Assembly: GCF_003205495.1 (NCBI RefSeq)
Contig: NZ_QJRX01000001.1
Location: 124,001-188,000, forward strand
Reading direction: 5' to 3'
DNA from: Aquipseudomonas alcaligenes
Lineage (GTDB): Bacteria; Pseudomonadota; Gammaproteobacteria; Pseudomonadales; Pseudomonadaceae
Length of the DNA stretch: 64,000 nt
The translations under genes were made by a program, and so were the position numbers. How positions within the stretch are numbered: position 1 is the stretch's first letter; every line of letters begins with the position of its first letter. A model generated the notes under the pieces. That model had not been told where the DNA came from and ran no database searches. It worked only from the letters and a program-made list of their open reading frames with translations. Below, piece by piece: positions 38,700-46,937 of the stretch.

Positions 38700-40025
38700 T
38701 CAGAGGATCGGCAGGCTGTAGCTGAGGATCAGGCGGTTCTCGTCCTGGTCCGCCGCGCTGGTATTGCCGCGCAGGGTGGCGTTGCGCCAGGAGACGCCGA
38801 GGCCCTTGAGCGCGCCCTCCTGCAGCACGTAGTCGAGGCGGAAGTCGCGCTCCCATTCCTTCTGTTCGCCGGTGGCCGAATCGATGTTGTCACCGGACAG
38901 GTAGGTGATGGTAGCCTTCAGGCCCGGCACGCCGACCTTGCTGAAGTCGTAGGCGTACTCGGCCAGCCAGGTGCGCTCGCCGGCGGAGAGGAACTTGCCG
39001 ATCTGGCGGTCGGTAATCAGATAGGCGGTGGCGCCGTCACCCTGGTTGAGGAAGGGGAAGTTGCTGTCGCCTTCGACCTGCTGGTAGCCGGCGCTCAACG
39101 CATGGCCGCCGAGGCTGTAGGTGAACAGGGCGCTCCAGGTGTCGTTGTCGACCTCGCCCTTGGTCACGCCGTAGCCGTAGTAGCCGGTGCTGACGTAGCC
39201 ATCGGCACGGCCGCTGGCACTGCCGTTGGCGCCGTCGGAGTCGCTGTGGAAGTAGCGCAGGTCGGACTTCAGCGCGCCGGGGCCGATGGCCCAGTTGTGG
39301 GTCAGGCCGAGGAAGTGCTGCTGATAGAAGTCTTCCAGGTTGCCGTAGTAGTACTGCGCCAGCAGGTCCTTGCTGATCTTGTAGTCGGCACCGGCGTAGT
39401 AGAACGTGTTGCTGAACTGGCCGGTCTCGGCATTGTTGGCGCCGCCGATGGACAGCCCCTCGGTGTTGCTCGAATTGCGCCCCTTGGCATGTTCCAGCTG
39501 GCCGCCGATCAGGGTCAGGTTGTCGATCTCGGCGGAGGTGATCTGGCCGCCCTCGAAGGTCTGCGGCAGCAGGCGACCGTCGTTGAAGGTGACCACCGGC
39601 AGCTTGGGCTGCAGGGTGCCGATACGCGCCTCGGTCTTGGAGATGCGCACCTTGCCGGTCAGGCCCAGGCTGCTGAAATCGTCCACCGCGCGGCCGTTCT
39701 CGTCGGTGGGGAACACCGTACCGCCGTACTTGCTGGAATCCGGGTTGCCGTGGCGGCCCTTGCCGGAGTCCAGCTTCACGCCGAGCAGGCCGAGGGCGTC
39801 GACGCCGAAGCCGACGGTGCCTTCGGTGTAGCCGGAGATGTAGTTGAACTGGAAGCCCTGGCCCCATTCTTCCTGGGTGTTGGCGTCCGCGTTGCGGGTG
39901 TCCTGGTTGATGTAGAAATTGCGCAGGCCGAGGGTGGCCTTGCTGTCTTCGATGAAACCGGCAGCGGATGCCTGCTGGGCGATCACGCCGAGGGCGACGG
40001 CCAGGGCCAGGGTGGACTTGTTCAT
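38700..40025 (-). CDS. OprD family outer-membrane porin, sulfur-free
   Basis: The 441-residue protein has a signal peptide (LALAVALGVIAQQASA) and the OprD family start AGFIEDSKATLGLRNFYINQDTRN, followed by alternating beta strands and a C-terminal RLILSYSLPIL. It should form a substrate-specific channel. It is the first gene of the ABC operon, which suggests a dedicated route for the same organosulfur substrate. Apart from Met1 it contains no Met and no Cys, remarkable for an abundant porin and consistent with expression under sulfur starvation. Confidence 0.92.
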   Translation of the reverse strand: MNKSTLALAVALGVIAQQASAAGFIEDSKATLGLRNFYINQDTRNADANTQEEWGQGFQFNYISGYTEGTVGFGVDALGLLGVKLDSGKGRHGNPDSSKYGGTVFPTDENGRAVDDFSSLGLTGKVRISKTEARIGTLQPKLPVVTFNDGRLLPQTFEGGQITSAEIDNLTLIGGQLEHAKGRNSSNTEGLSIGGANNAETGQFSNTFYYAGADYKISKDLLAQYYYGNLEDFYQQHFLGLTHNWAIGPGALKSDLRYFHSDSDGANGSASGRADGYVSTGYYGYGVTKGEVDNDTWSALFTYSLGGHALSAGYQQVEGDSNFPFLNQGDGATAYLITDRQIGKFLSAGERTWLAEYAYDFSKVGVPGLKATITYLSGDNIDSATGEQKEWERDFRLDYVLQEGALKGLGVSWRNATLRGNTSAADQDENRLILSYSLPIL

Positions 40026-40368
40026 GCTCGATGCTCCAGATGCTGTTCTTGGTCTAGTGCTGGGGCTCGAGTTGGCGGGGAGCCCCTGATTGATCGGGCT
40101 CGGTGCGGTGGTCCGCTGGCGGCTTGGCGGCCAATCTAGGGGATTTTCTTAATCCCTAAAAAGAATTGTTTTTCACTTTTATAAAACTAAAAAGAATAAA
40201 CGCTGAATCCAGCGCTACGCATAAGCTAATGCCCAAAAAGTATTTGAGAGCTGATTTTTAGATCGCTTAGCTTGATTGATACCGGACCACCGGACTTCCT
40301 GCCTTCACCCGAAGTTTCCCGTGTTCCGCCGCCTCGCCTGGCCGGGACACCCCACTACGAGGTCCGTC
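40026..40368. promoter_or_regulatory. Divergent AT-rich regulatory region between porin operon and orphan binding protein
   Basis: No ORF is supported in these 343 bp. From 40140 to 40265 the sequence is far more AT-rich than the genes. It contains the direct repeat CTAAAAAGAAT at 40156-40166 and 40187-40197, spaced 31 bp (three helical turns). The GAAT half-sites match those of the sulfur-region palindromes but are in direct orientation. Confidence 0.5.
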
Positions 40369-41343
40369 ATGTCCCGCTTTCCCTTCTCCCGCCGCAGCCT
40401 GCTCGGCCTTGGCCTGAGCCTCGGCCTGCTCGCCGCCCTGCCCGCCCAGGCCGAAACCCAGCTGCGCATCGGCTACCAGAAGTCCTCCACGCTGATCAGC
40501 CTGCTTAAGAGCCAGGGCACCCTGGAAAAAGCCCTGGCCGACCAGGACATCCGCGTCAGCTGGCACGAGTTCGCCAGCGGCCAGCCGCTGCTCGAAGCAC
40601 TCAACGTCGGCAATATCGACCTGTCCGCCGATGTCGCCGACACCGTGCCGGTGTTCGCCCAGGCCGCCGGCGCGCAACTGGCCTATTTCGCTCGCGAAAC
40701 GCCATCGCCGGCTGCCCAGGCGATTCTGGTGCGGGACGGCTCGCCGCTGCGCAACCTGGCCGACCTCAAGGGCAAGAAAGTGGCGGTGACCAAGGCCGCC
40801 GGTGCCCACTACCTGCTGATCGCCGCCCTGGCCAAGGCCGGGCTGAAGTTCAGCGACATCCAGCCGGCCTACCTGACCCCGGCCGACGGCCGCGCCGCCT
40901 TCGAGAACGGCAAGGTCGACGCCTGGGTGATCTGGGAACCCTTCCTCAGCGCCGCCCAGCGCCAGCTGCCGACCCGCACCTTGGAGGGCAGCCAGGGCCT
41001 GGCCAGCTACCAGCGCTACTACCTGACCAGCAGCCGCTTCGCCGCCGCGCACCCGCAGGTACTGCAGACCGTCTACCACGAGCTGGCCGAGGCCGGCGAC
41101 TGGCTGCGCGCCAACCCGGCCGAGGCGGCGCGGATTCTCGGCCCGCTGTGGGGCAACCTCGACCCGGCCATCGTCGAGCAGGCCAACGGCCGGCGCAGCT
41201 ACCAGGTGCGCCCGGTGGAGCCGGACGGCCTGGGCGAGCAACAGAAGATCGCCGATGCCTTCTTCGCCGAGGGCCTGCTGCCCAGGGCCGTCGACACCCG
41301 CGCCGTGGCCACCTGGCAGCCGGAGGCCGAACATGTCCAGTGA
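40369..41343 (+). CDS. Orphan SsuA-like sulfonate-binding protein
   Basis: The 324-residue protein has a signal with a twin-Arg-like SRRSLLGLGLSLGLLAALPAQA. The mature part parallels SsuA closely: LRIGYQKSSTLISLLKSQGTLEK, LNVGNIDLSADVADTVPVFAQAAGA, LKGKKVAVTKAAGAHYLL, VDAWVIWEPF. It has no Cys and no Met after Met1. No permease follows; instead its end overlaps the monooxygenase start by 11 bp. It may feed SsuBC or the ABC system across the divergent promoter. The ATG at 40369 lies directly before the signal peptide. Confidence 0.88.
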   Translation: MSRFPFSRRSLLGLGLSLGLLAALPAQAETQLRIGYQKSSTLISLLKSQGTLEKALADQDIRVSWHEFASGQPLLEALNVGNIDLSADVADTVPVFAQAAGAQLAYFARETPSPAAQAILVRDGSPLRNLADLKGKKVAVTKAAGAHYLLIAALAKAGLKFSDIQPAYLTPADGRAAFENGKVDAWVIWEPFLSAAQRQLPTRTLEGSQGLASYQRYYLTSSRFAAAHPQVLQTVYHELAEAGDWLRANPAEAARILGPLWGNLDPAIVEQANGRRSYQVRPVEPDGLGEQQKIADAFFAEGLLPRAVDTRAVATWQPEAEHVQ

Positions 41344-42559
41344 AGCCCGTCATCTGCACCCGCAGGCCGAGCCGCTGCTGGATGCGCGGCTGTTCCCCGC
41401 CGACTTCGGCAACCTCACCGTCAAGGTCGAGCGCCTGGCGCGCAAGCTGGCCGAGAGCGCGGTGGAGCGCGACCGCCGTGGCGGCCATGCGCGTGCCGAG
41501 CGCGAGCTGATCCGCGACAGCGGCCTGCTGAATCTGGCCATCCCGCAGCGTTTCGATGGTGCGGAACGGCCCTGGCCGGAGATCTACCGCATCGTCCGCC
41601 ACCTGGCCGCCGCCGACAGTTCGCTGGCCCACCTGTTCGCCTTCAACCACCTGCAGGTGGCCACCGTCCTGCTGCACGGCAGCGCCGAACAACAGCGCCA
41701 CTGGCTGACCCGCGCGGCGCGCGAGCGCTGGTTCTGGGGCAATGCCAGCAATGGCCGCGACCTCGGCCTGCAGCTGCAGGCGCGCGAGGAACACTTCGAG
41801 CTGAACGGGCGCAAGTCGTTCTGCTCCGGTGCCCTCGGCGCCGACGCACTGGTGGTCAGCGCGCCGCGCACTGGCAGCGCCAGCGAGCGGGTATTCCTGG
41901 TGCTGCCGGCGCAGCGCGAGGGCCTGGCGATCAACGACGACTGGGATGCCTTCGGCCAGCGCCAGACCGACAGCGGCACGGTGCAGTTCGAGAATGTCTT
42001 CGTCGACCGCGACGAGCTGCTGCTCTCCGGCGGCCAGAGCCCGCGCAGCAGCCTGCGGGTGTGCGTGTCGCAGCTGATCCTCACCCAGCTCTACCTGGGC
42101 AACGCCCAGGCCGCCCTGGACGGCGCCCTGCGCTACGTGCGCGAACAGGCGCGGCCCTGGGCCGGCGCGGGGGTCGAGGCCGCGGTCGAAGATCCCTTTA
42201 TCCAGAAACGCTTCGGCGAGCTCTGGCTGCTCTACCGCGGTGCCCTGCTGCTCGCCGAGAACGCCGCCGAGCGCCTGCAGCGGGCCTGGGACAAGCCGGC
42301 GCTGGGCGCGGCCGAACGCGGCGAGCTGGCGCTGCTGATCGCCGAGGCGCGGGTCGCCTCGGCCCGCACGGCGCTGGAGATCAGCAGCCAGGTGTTCGAG
42401 GCCATGGGCGCCCGCGCCAGCGCCTCGCGTTACGGCTTCGACCGTTTCTGGCGCAACGTGCGGGTGCACAGCCTGCATGACCCGCTGGACTACAAGGTGC
42501 GTGACATCGGCCAGTGGCTGACGCGCGGCGTGGCACCGACGCCTTCGCTGTATTCCTGA
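41333..42559 (+). CDS. Acyl-CoA dehydrogenase-fold flavin monooxygenase (SfnC/DszC-like)
   Basis: The 408-residue protein has the acyl-CoA dehydrogenase fold: an N-terminal helical domain, a central WGNASNGRDLGLQLQAREEHFELNGRKSFCSGA beta domain, and a C-terminal helical domain ending FWRNVRVHSLHDPLDYKVRDIGQWL. The catalytic Glu of true acyl-CoA dehydrogenases is not evident. The form matches FMNH2-dependent desulfurising enzymes such as DszC and SfnC. It is coupled to a sulfonate-type binding protein, so oxidation of an organosulfur substrate is likely. Low Met/Cys content supports this. Confidence 0.85.
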   Translation: MSSEARHLHPQAEPLLDARLFPADFGNLTVKVERLARKLAESAVERDRRGGHARAERELIRDSGLLNLAIPQRFDGAERPWPEIYRIVRHLAAADSSLAHLFAFNHLQVATVLLHGSAEQQRHWLTRAARERWFWGNASNGRDLGLQLQAREEHFELNGRKSFCSGALGADALVVSAPRTGSASERVFLVLPAQREGLAINDDWDAFGQRQTDSGTVQFENVFVDRDELLLSGGQSPRSSLRVCVSQLILTQLYLGNAQAALDGALRYVREQARPWAGAGVEAAVEDPFIQKRFGELWLLYRGALLLAENAAERLQRAWDKPALGAAERGELALLIAEARVASARTALEISSQVFEAMGARASASRYGFDRFWRNVRVHSLHDPLDYKVRDIGQWLTRGVAPTPSLYS

Positions 42560-42572
42560 ATCCGCGTTTTGC

Positions 42573-42608
42573 ACGGGGGCCGTCCGGGCAGGGCGGCTCC
42601 CGTTTTTT
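42573..42608 (+). terminator. Rho-independent terminator of the monooxygenase operon
   Basis: ACGGGGGCCG and CGGCTCCCGT form an imperfect stem followed by seven T, 14 bp after the stop at 42559. The convergent regulator gene ends at 42627. Confidence 0.8.
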
Positions 42609-42626
42609 TGCGCCCACGGGCGTGGC

Positions 42627-43532
42627 CTAGGCCCCCAGGCGGCGCGACAGTTCCGCCCGCTCCTGCGGCGTCAGCAGCCCCAGTTGCCGCTCGATCAGCG
42701 GCAGCGATGCAGCGCCAGGCAGATCGAGGTGCTGCGGCAGTATCTCCGCACCACCGCACACCAGCAGGGCGAAGTGGATGCTGTTCTCCAGTTCGCGGGT
42801 GTTGCCGTACCAGGCATGGGCCTCCAGTGCCGCCTGGGCGGCCGGGCCGATCTGCGGGATGGCCAGGCCCAGGCGCTGGGCATGGATGCCGAGGAAGTAC
42901 TCGGCCAGCGGCAGGATGTCGCCGGGGCGCTCGCGCAGCGCCGGCAGATCGAGGCGGCCCTCGTCGAGATAGTGGAACAGCCGCTCGTCGAAGGTGCCGG
43001 CGGCCACCGCCCGGGCCAGGTCGATGCTGCTGGCGGCGACCAGGCGCACGTCCACCGGGGTGGCCTGCTGGCTGCCGAGCCGCTGCACCTCGCGCGTCTC
43101 CAGGGCTTGCAGCAACTGGGCCTGCAGCGCCAGGGGCAGGTCGCCGATCTCGTCCAGGTAGAGGGTTCCGCCACTGGCCGAGCCGAACCAGCCGGCGCGG
43201 CTGCCGGGGCCACCGGCATAGGCCCCGGCGACATGGCCGAACAGCTCGGCCTGGCCCCAGCGCGGGCTGATGGCCGCGCAATTGACGGCGACGAACAGCC
43301 CGCCGCGTTCGCTCTCGCGGTGGATATGCCGGGCCAATAGCTCCTTGCCGGTGCCGGTTTCGCCTCGTATGAGCACGGCCAGACCGCTGCTGGCCAGGCG
43401 GTTGGCCTGGTCGCGCAGCTGGCGCGAGCGCGGGTCGACGAACACCAGCGCCTTGGCGCGGATGCTCAGCGGGCTTTTTTCGCTTTCGGTGAAGGTCAGC
43501 AGGGCGTGCTGCGGGTATTCGGGGCGACTCAT
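42627..43532 (-). CDS. Sigma-54-activator-like AAA+ protein with altered GAFTGA loop and no HTH (SfnR-like)
   Basis: The 301-residue protein is an AAA+ domain with Walker A GETGTGKE, Walker B GGTLYLDEIGDLP and the WYGNTRELEN segment. The loop that normally reads GAFTGA and contacts sigma-54 reads GAYAGG. The protein stops soon after the AAA+ domain (LTPQERAELSRRLGA) without a Fis-type helix-turn-helix. There is no receiver domain. The location next to a DszC-like monooxygenase resembles SfnR regulators of sulfone and sulfonate use. How it would bind DNA or sigma-54 is unclear. Confidence 0.82.
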   Translation of the reverse strand: MSRPEYPQHALLTFTESEKSPLSIRAKALVFVDPRSRQLRDQANRLASSGLAVLIRGETGTGKELLARHIHRESERGGLFVAVNCAAISPRWGQAELFGHVAGAYAGGPGSRAGWFGSASGGTLYLDEIGDLPLALQAQLLQALETREVQRLGSQQATPVDVRLVAASSIDLARAVAAGTFDERLFHYLDEGRLDLPALRERPGDILPLAEYFLGIHAQRLGLAIPQIGPAAQAALEAHAWYGNTRELENSIHFALLVCGGAEILPQHLDLPGAASLPLIERQLGLLTPQERAELSRRLGA

Positions 43533-43623
43533 GGGGCAGTCTCTGCTCGCGGTGAGCCGCGCGCAGCGCCGGCTCAGGTGGGAAAAGGGAAAACGTGGCA
43601 GCGCGGCGTGCGCATTCGCCGGC

Positions 43624-44205
43624 TCATGCGCGCAGGCGCTCCAGCTGTTCGATCTGCCGCTGCAGGCGGTACAGGTAGGCGAAGCCCTGCTCCCAGCGCT
43701 GGTGGCCGGACTTCACGTTGATATGCCCGGCACCCGGCAGGATGGCGGCCTGGCTGCCCCAGTCGCGGGCCATCTGCAGGGCACGCTGGGCACTGGCGGC
43801 GTGGTCGTTGTCCGAGCCCACCAGCAGGCTGGGGAAGGGCAACAGCTCGCGGGAGATCGGCACAAAACCACGCAGGGCTTCGGGGCAGTTGGCGCGCTCG
43901 ACATCGGCCGGCGCCACCAGCAGGGCGCCGCGCACCTTGCGCAGCGAGGCCAGCGGCGCCTGCGCGGCCCAGCGCGCCAGGGTCACGCAGCCGAGGCTGT
44001 GCGCCACCAGGATCAGCGGGCCGCGGGCGGCCGCCACTTCGCGCTCCAGGGCGGCGACCCAGCGCTGCGGGTCGGGGTGGTCCCAGTCCGCCTGCTCGAC
44101 CCGGCTGGCGCTCGGCAGGCTGCGCTGCCAGTGGCTCTGCCAATGCTCGGCGGGCGAACCCTGCCAGCCCGGCAGGATCAGGTAGTGGATGCTCTGGCTG
44201 GCCAT
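43624..44205 (-). CDS. RBBP9/YdeN family serine hydrolase
   Basis: The 193-residue alpha/beta hydrolase has nucleophile Ser in VAHSLGC, an Asp in LVGSDNDHAAS and the catalytic His in LPGAGHINVKSGH. The ILPGWQGSPAEHWQSHW start is the RBBP9 signature. The natural substrate is unknown. The start at 44205 (MASQSIHYL) fits the family better than 44226. Directly upstream lies a 24-bp palindrome of the sulfur-region type, so it probably belongs to the same regulon. Confidence 0.88.
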   Translation of the reverse strand: MASQSIHYLILPGWQGSPAEHWQSHWQRSLPSASRVEQADWDHPDPQRWVAALEREVAAARGPLILVAHSLGCVTLARWAAQAPLASLRKVRGALLVAPADVERANCPEALRGFVPISRELLPFPSLLVGSDNDHAASAQRALQMARDWGSQAAILPGAGHINVKSGHQRWEQGFAYLYRLQRQIEQLERLRA

Positions 44206-44264
44206 GGACTGCCTCCTCGGGTGCATTTCGGGCCAGTCTAGGCAGGGATAATCCGCATGTTAAG

Positions 44265-44288
44265 GAATAAGAATTTATTTGCTTATTC
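44265..44288. promoter_or_regulatory. 24-bp palindromic operator candidate (site 2, serine hydrolase)
   Basis: GAATAAG and CTTATTC arms with a 10-bp centre have exactly the GAATA-N15-ATTC spacing of sites 1 and 3. One further base pairs on each side (G/C). It lies 60 bp upstream of the hydrolase start on the minus strand. Confidence 0.6.
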
Positions 44289-44296
44289 CATTTAAC

Positions 44297-45262
44297 TCAT
44301 CCGAGCACGATGCAGTCCTTGCCCTGGCGCTTGGCCTGGTACATGGCCAGGTCCGCGCGGGCATAGAGGTCGTCCAGCTGGTCGCCCACGCGCAGCTCGG
44401 TGAGCCCCTGGCTGACGGTCACCCCGAAACTGCTCTCGCCCGTCGGGAACTGCAGGCGCTGCACTTCACGCTGCAGGCGCTCGGCCACCAGGCGTGCCTG
44501 CTGGCTGTCGCAGCCGGGGAACAGGGCGGCGAACTCCTCGCCGCCGATGCGCCCGAACAGGTCGTCGCGGCGCAGCACATAGGCGCCGCAATGGGCCACG
44601 CGCTGCAGCACGCGGTCGCCCATCTGGTGGCCGTGGCTGTCGTTGATCTGCTTGAAGTTGTCGATGTCGAGCAGCAGGAAGGCCAGCGGGCGGCCGTTGG
44701 CGCGGGCTTCGCCGAACAGCTCGGCGGCGCGCTCGAAGAAGTGCCGGCGGTTGCTCGCGCCGGTCAGCACGTCGCTGGTGGCCAGGCGCTGCAACTCGCT
44801 CTGCAGGGCCTTCTTCTCGGTGATGTCCTCGGCGATACCGACGATCAGCGACTGGCCGCCGAACAGGTTGGGCGGGCTGATGAAGCACTTGTCGCTGAGC
44901 CAGCGCACCTCGCCGTCACCACGGATGATGCGGTACTCGCGCTGCTCCACCGCGCCCAGCTGGTGCACCGACTGCAGGCTCTGCGCGGCGTATTCCATGT
45001 CGTCGGGGTAGATGCTGTTGAGCCACTCGCCGTAGTCGGCCAGCAGCAGCGCGGCGCTGCGGCCGAAGATCTGCTCGTAGGCCGGGCTGACGTAGATCAC
45101 CCGGCGCTGCTCCCAGTCGAAGGCCCAGAGCACCGCGTTGACGCTGGCCAGCAGGCTGCTCACCAGCTGCTCGCGTTCGCGCAGACGCTCGACCTCGCCA
45201 CGACTGTGCAGCAGGGCCAGGGTCAGGGTTTCCACTTCGCTGGGAGCTTGATCGTCGGTCAT
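44297..45262 (-). CDS. PAS-GGDEF diguanylate cyclase
   Basis: The 321-residue protein has an N-terminal PAS/PAC module (VNAVLWAFDWEQRRVIYVSPAYEQIFGR, EYRIIRGDGEVRWLSDKCFI) and a GGDEF domain with active motif GRIGGEEF. The RxxD inhibitory site (RRDD) is present five residues before it. It should make c-di-GMP in the cytoplasm in response to an unknown signal. ATG 45262 has a GAGAGG ribosome binding site; 45286 does not. It has no obvious link to sulfur metabolism. Confidence 0.9.
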   Translation of the reverse strand: MTDDQAPSEVETLTLALLHSRGEVERLREREQLVSSLLASVNAVLWAFDWEQRRVIYVSPAYEQIFGRSAALLLADYGEWLNSIYPDDMEYAAQSLQSVHQLGAVEQREYRIIRGDGEVRWLSDKCFISPPNLFGGQSLIVGIAEDITEKKALQSELQRLATSDVLTGASNRRHFFERAAELFGEARANGRPLAFLLLDIDNFKQINDSHGHQMGDRVLQRVAHCGAYVLRRDDLFGRIGGEEFAALFPGCDSQQARLVAERLQREVQRLQFPTGESSFGVTVSQGLTELRVGDQLDDLYARADLAMYQAKRQGKDCIVLG

Positions 45263-45452
45263 CCCGGACCACCTCTCGACTGCCATGGCTACAGCCTATG
45301 CGCCCGCGGCGAGGCTGGCGATGGGCGGATGCGGGGCTTGTGACGGGCGGCAGAAAATCCATCCATGCAGTCAGGAAGCGGGAACCTCGGCGCGTGCTGG
45401 TGGTATCGCCGGGGAGCCTGCGTAGAGGTGAACGCGCCCGAATCGACCATAT

Positions 45453-45467
45453 ATTCGATTAAAGAAT
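45453..45467. promoter_or_regulatory. ATTC-N7-GAAT palindrome upstream of oscA
   Basis: ATTCGATTAAAGAAT shares the ATTC-N4-AAAGAAT form of 32912-32926. Its right half-site GAAT is also the left half-site of the 24-bp palindrome at 45464, so three half-sites are spaced in series. Confidence 0.55.
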
Positions 45468-45487
45468 ATATAAATCGTTAAACATTC
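45464..45487. promoter_or_regulatory. 24-bp palindromic operator candidate (site 3, oscA-sbp-cysTWA)
   Basis: It fits GAATA-N15-ATTC and carries the 11-bp core ATAAATCGTTA shared with the reverse complement of site 1. It lies 73 bp upstream of oscA, in an AT-rich stretch likely to hold the promoter. Confidence 0.65.
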
Positions 45488-45560
45488 TTTTTAAGTCTAA
45501 ACGATCTCCCCCTAGTATCCGCTCCACGCCCACGCCGGGCCCCATCCCAAGGAGCAGATC

Positions 45561-45743
45561 ATGAGCGTCACGCTGAGAAGCCTCGAAGGTCAGGACGAAG
45601 CCAGCATCCTGCGTGAAATCCAGGCCGCCCTGCACAACCTGCGTTTTGGCGCGGTGGAAATCACCGTGCACAACGGCCAGGTGGTGCAGATCGAGCGCAA
45701 GGAAAAATTCCGCCTGCAACCCCAGGCCAACAAGCCCACCTGA
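45561..45743 (+). CDS. oscA: OscA (YezD/DUF2292 family small protein)
   Basis: The 60-residue protein matches DUF2292 (LREIQAALHNLRFGAVEITVHNGQVVQIERKEKFRL). OscA was described in a Pseudomonas as needed for organosulfur use under chromate stress; its biochemical role is unknown. It precedes sbp-cysTWA, as PA0284 does in PAO1. It has no Met or Cys after the start. AAGGAG is its ribosome binding site. Confidence 0.92.
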   Translation: MSVTLRSLEGQDEASILREIQAALHNLRFGAVEITVHNGQVVQIERKEKFRLQPQANKPT

Positions 45744-45866
45744 TTCCAGGACCACCCGACCGGACCACCGGAGGGCGTATCGCCACTTTCTTCCGGCCGC
45801 GAGCACACCCCTGCAGCGCCCACCCCCAATAAAGCCAAGCCCATACGCCTTCTCAGGAGCAGTTCC

Positions 45867-46865
45867 ATGTCCATCCGCCGTTTCGCCCTGGCCAGCCTGG
45901 CCGCCGCCCTGTTCTCCAGCCAGGCCCTCGCGGCCAGCGAGATCCTCAACGTCTCCTACGACCCGACCCGCGAGCTCTATCAGGAGTTCAACGCCGCCTT
46001 CAACAAGCACTGGACCGCCCAGGGCAAGGAAGCGGTGAAGATCCAGCAGTCCCACGGTGGCTCGGGCAAGCAGGCCCGCGCGGTGATCGACGGCCTGCGC
46101 GCCGACGTGGTGACCCTGGCCCTGGCCGGCGACATCGACGAGCTGCACAAGCTGGGCAAGCTGATCCCGGAAAACTGGCAGGAGCGTCTGCCGCAATCCA
46201 GCACCCCCTACACCTCGACCATCGTGTTCCTGGTGCGCAAGGGCAACCCGGAAGGCATCAAGGACTGGGATGACCTGGTCAAGCCGGGCGTGGAAGTGAT
46301 CACCCCCAACCCGAAGACCTCCGGCGGCGCGCGCTGGAACTTCCTCGCCGCCTGGGCCTACGCCCAGCAGAAGTACGGCAGCGAGGCCAAGGCCCAGGAG
46401 TTCGTCGAGAGGCTGTACAAGAACGTCCCGGTACTGGACACCGGCGCCCGTGGCTCGACCATCACCTTCGTCAACAACCAGATCGGCGACGTGCTGCTGG
46501 CCTGGGAGAACGAGGCCTTCCTGGCCCTGAAGGAACAGGGCGGCGACCAGTTCGAAATCGTCGCGCCGAGCCTGTCCATCCTCGCCGAGCCGCCGGTGGC
46601 CGTGGTCGACAAGAACGTCGACCGGAAGGGCACCCGCGAAGTCGCCACCGCCTACCTGCAGTACCTGTACAGCGAGGAAGGCCAGCGCATCGCCGCGAAG
46701 AACTTCTACCGCCCGCGTGATGCCAAGGTGGCCGCGGAGTTCGCCCAGCAGTTCCCGCAGCTGAAGCTGGTGACCATCGACCAGGACTTCGGCGGCTGGA
46801 AATCCGCCCAGCCCAAGTTCTTCAACGATGGCGGCATCTTCGACCAGATCTACCAGGCCCAGTAA
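45867..46865 (+). CDS. sbp: Periplasmic sulfate-binding protein
   Basis: The 332-residue protein has a Sec signal ([19 protein letters not shown]) and sulfate-site motifs [39 protein letters not shown] and [13 protein letters not shown]. It delivers sulfate to CysTWA. The only sulfur residue is Met1, so the mature protein has none at all. It lies 123 bp after oscA and upstream of the permease genes. Confidence 0.96.
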   Translation: MSIRRFALASLAAALFSSQALAASEILNVSYDPTRELYQEFNAAFNKHWTAQGKEAVKIQQSHGGSGKQARAVIDGLRADVVTLALAGDIDELHKLGKLIPENWQERLPQSSTPYTSTIVFLVRKGNPEGIKDWDDLVKPGVEVITPNPKTSGGARWNFLAAWAYAQQKYGSEAKAQEFVERLYKNVPVLDTGARGSTITFVNNQIGDVLLAWENEAFLALKEQGGDQFEIVAPSLSILAEPPVAVVDKNVDRKGTREVATAYLQYLYSEEGQRIAAKNFYRPRDAKVAAEFAQQFPQLKLVTIDQDFGGWKSAQPKFFNDGGIFDQIYQAQ

Positions 46866-46937
46866 GGACCACCCCGCAGGGCGGGCTCACCCGCGCGGCA
46901 GCCCGCCCCGCCCACCCCAAGTACAAGGGACATCGCA

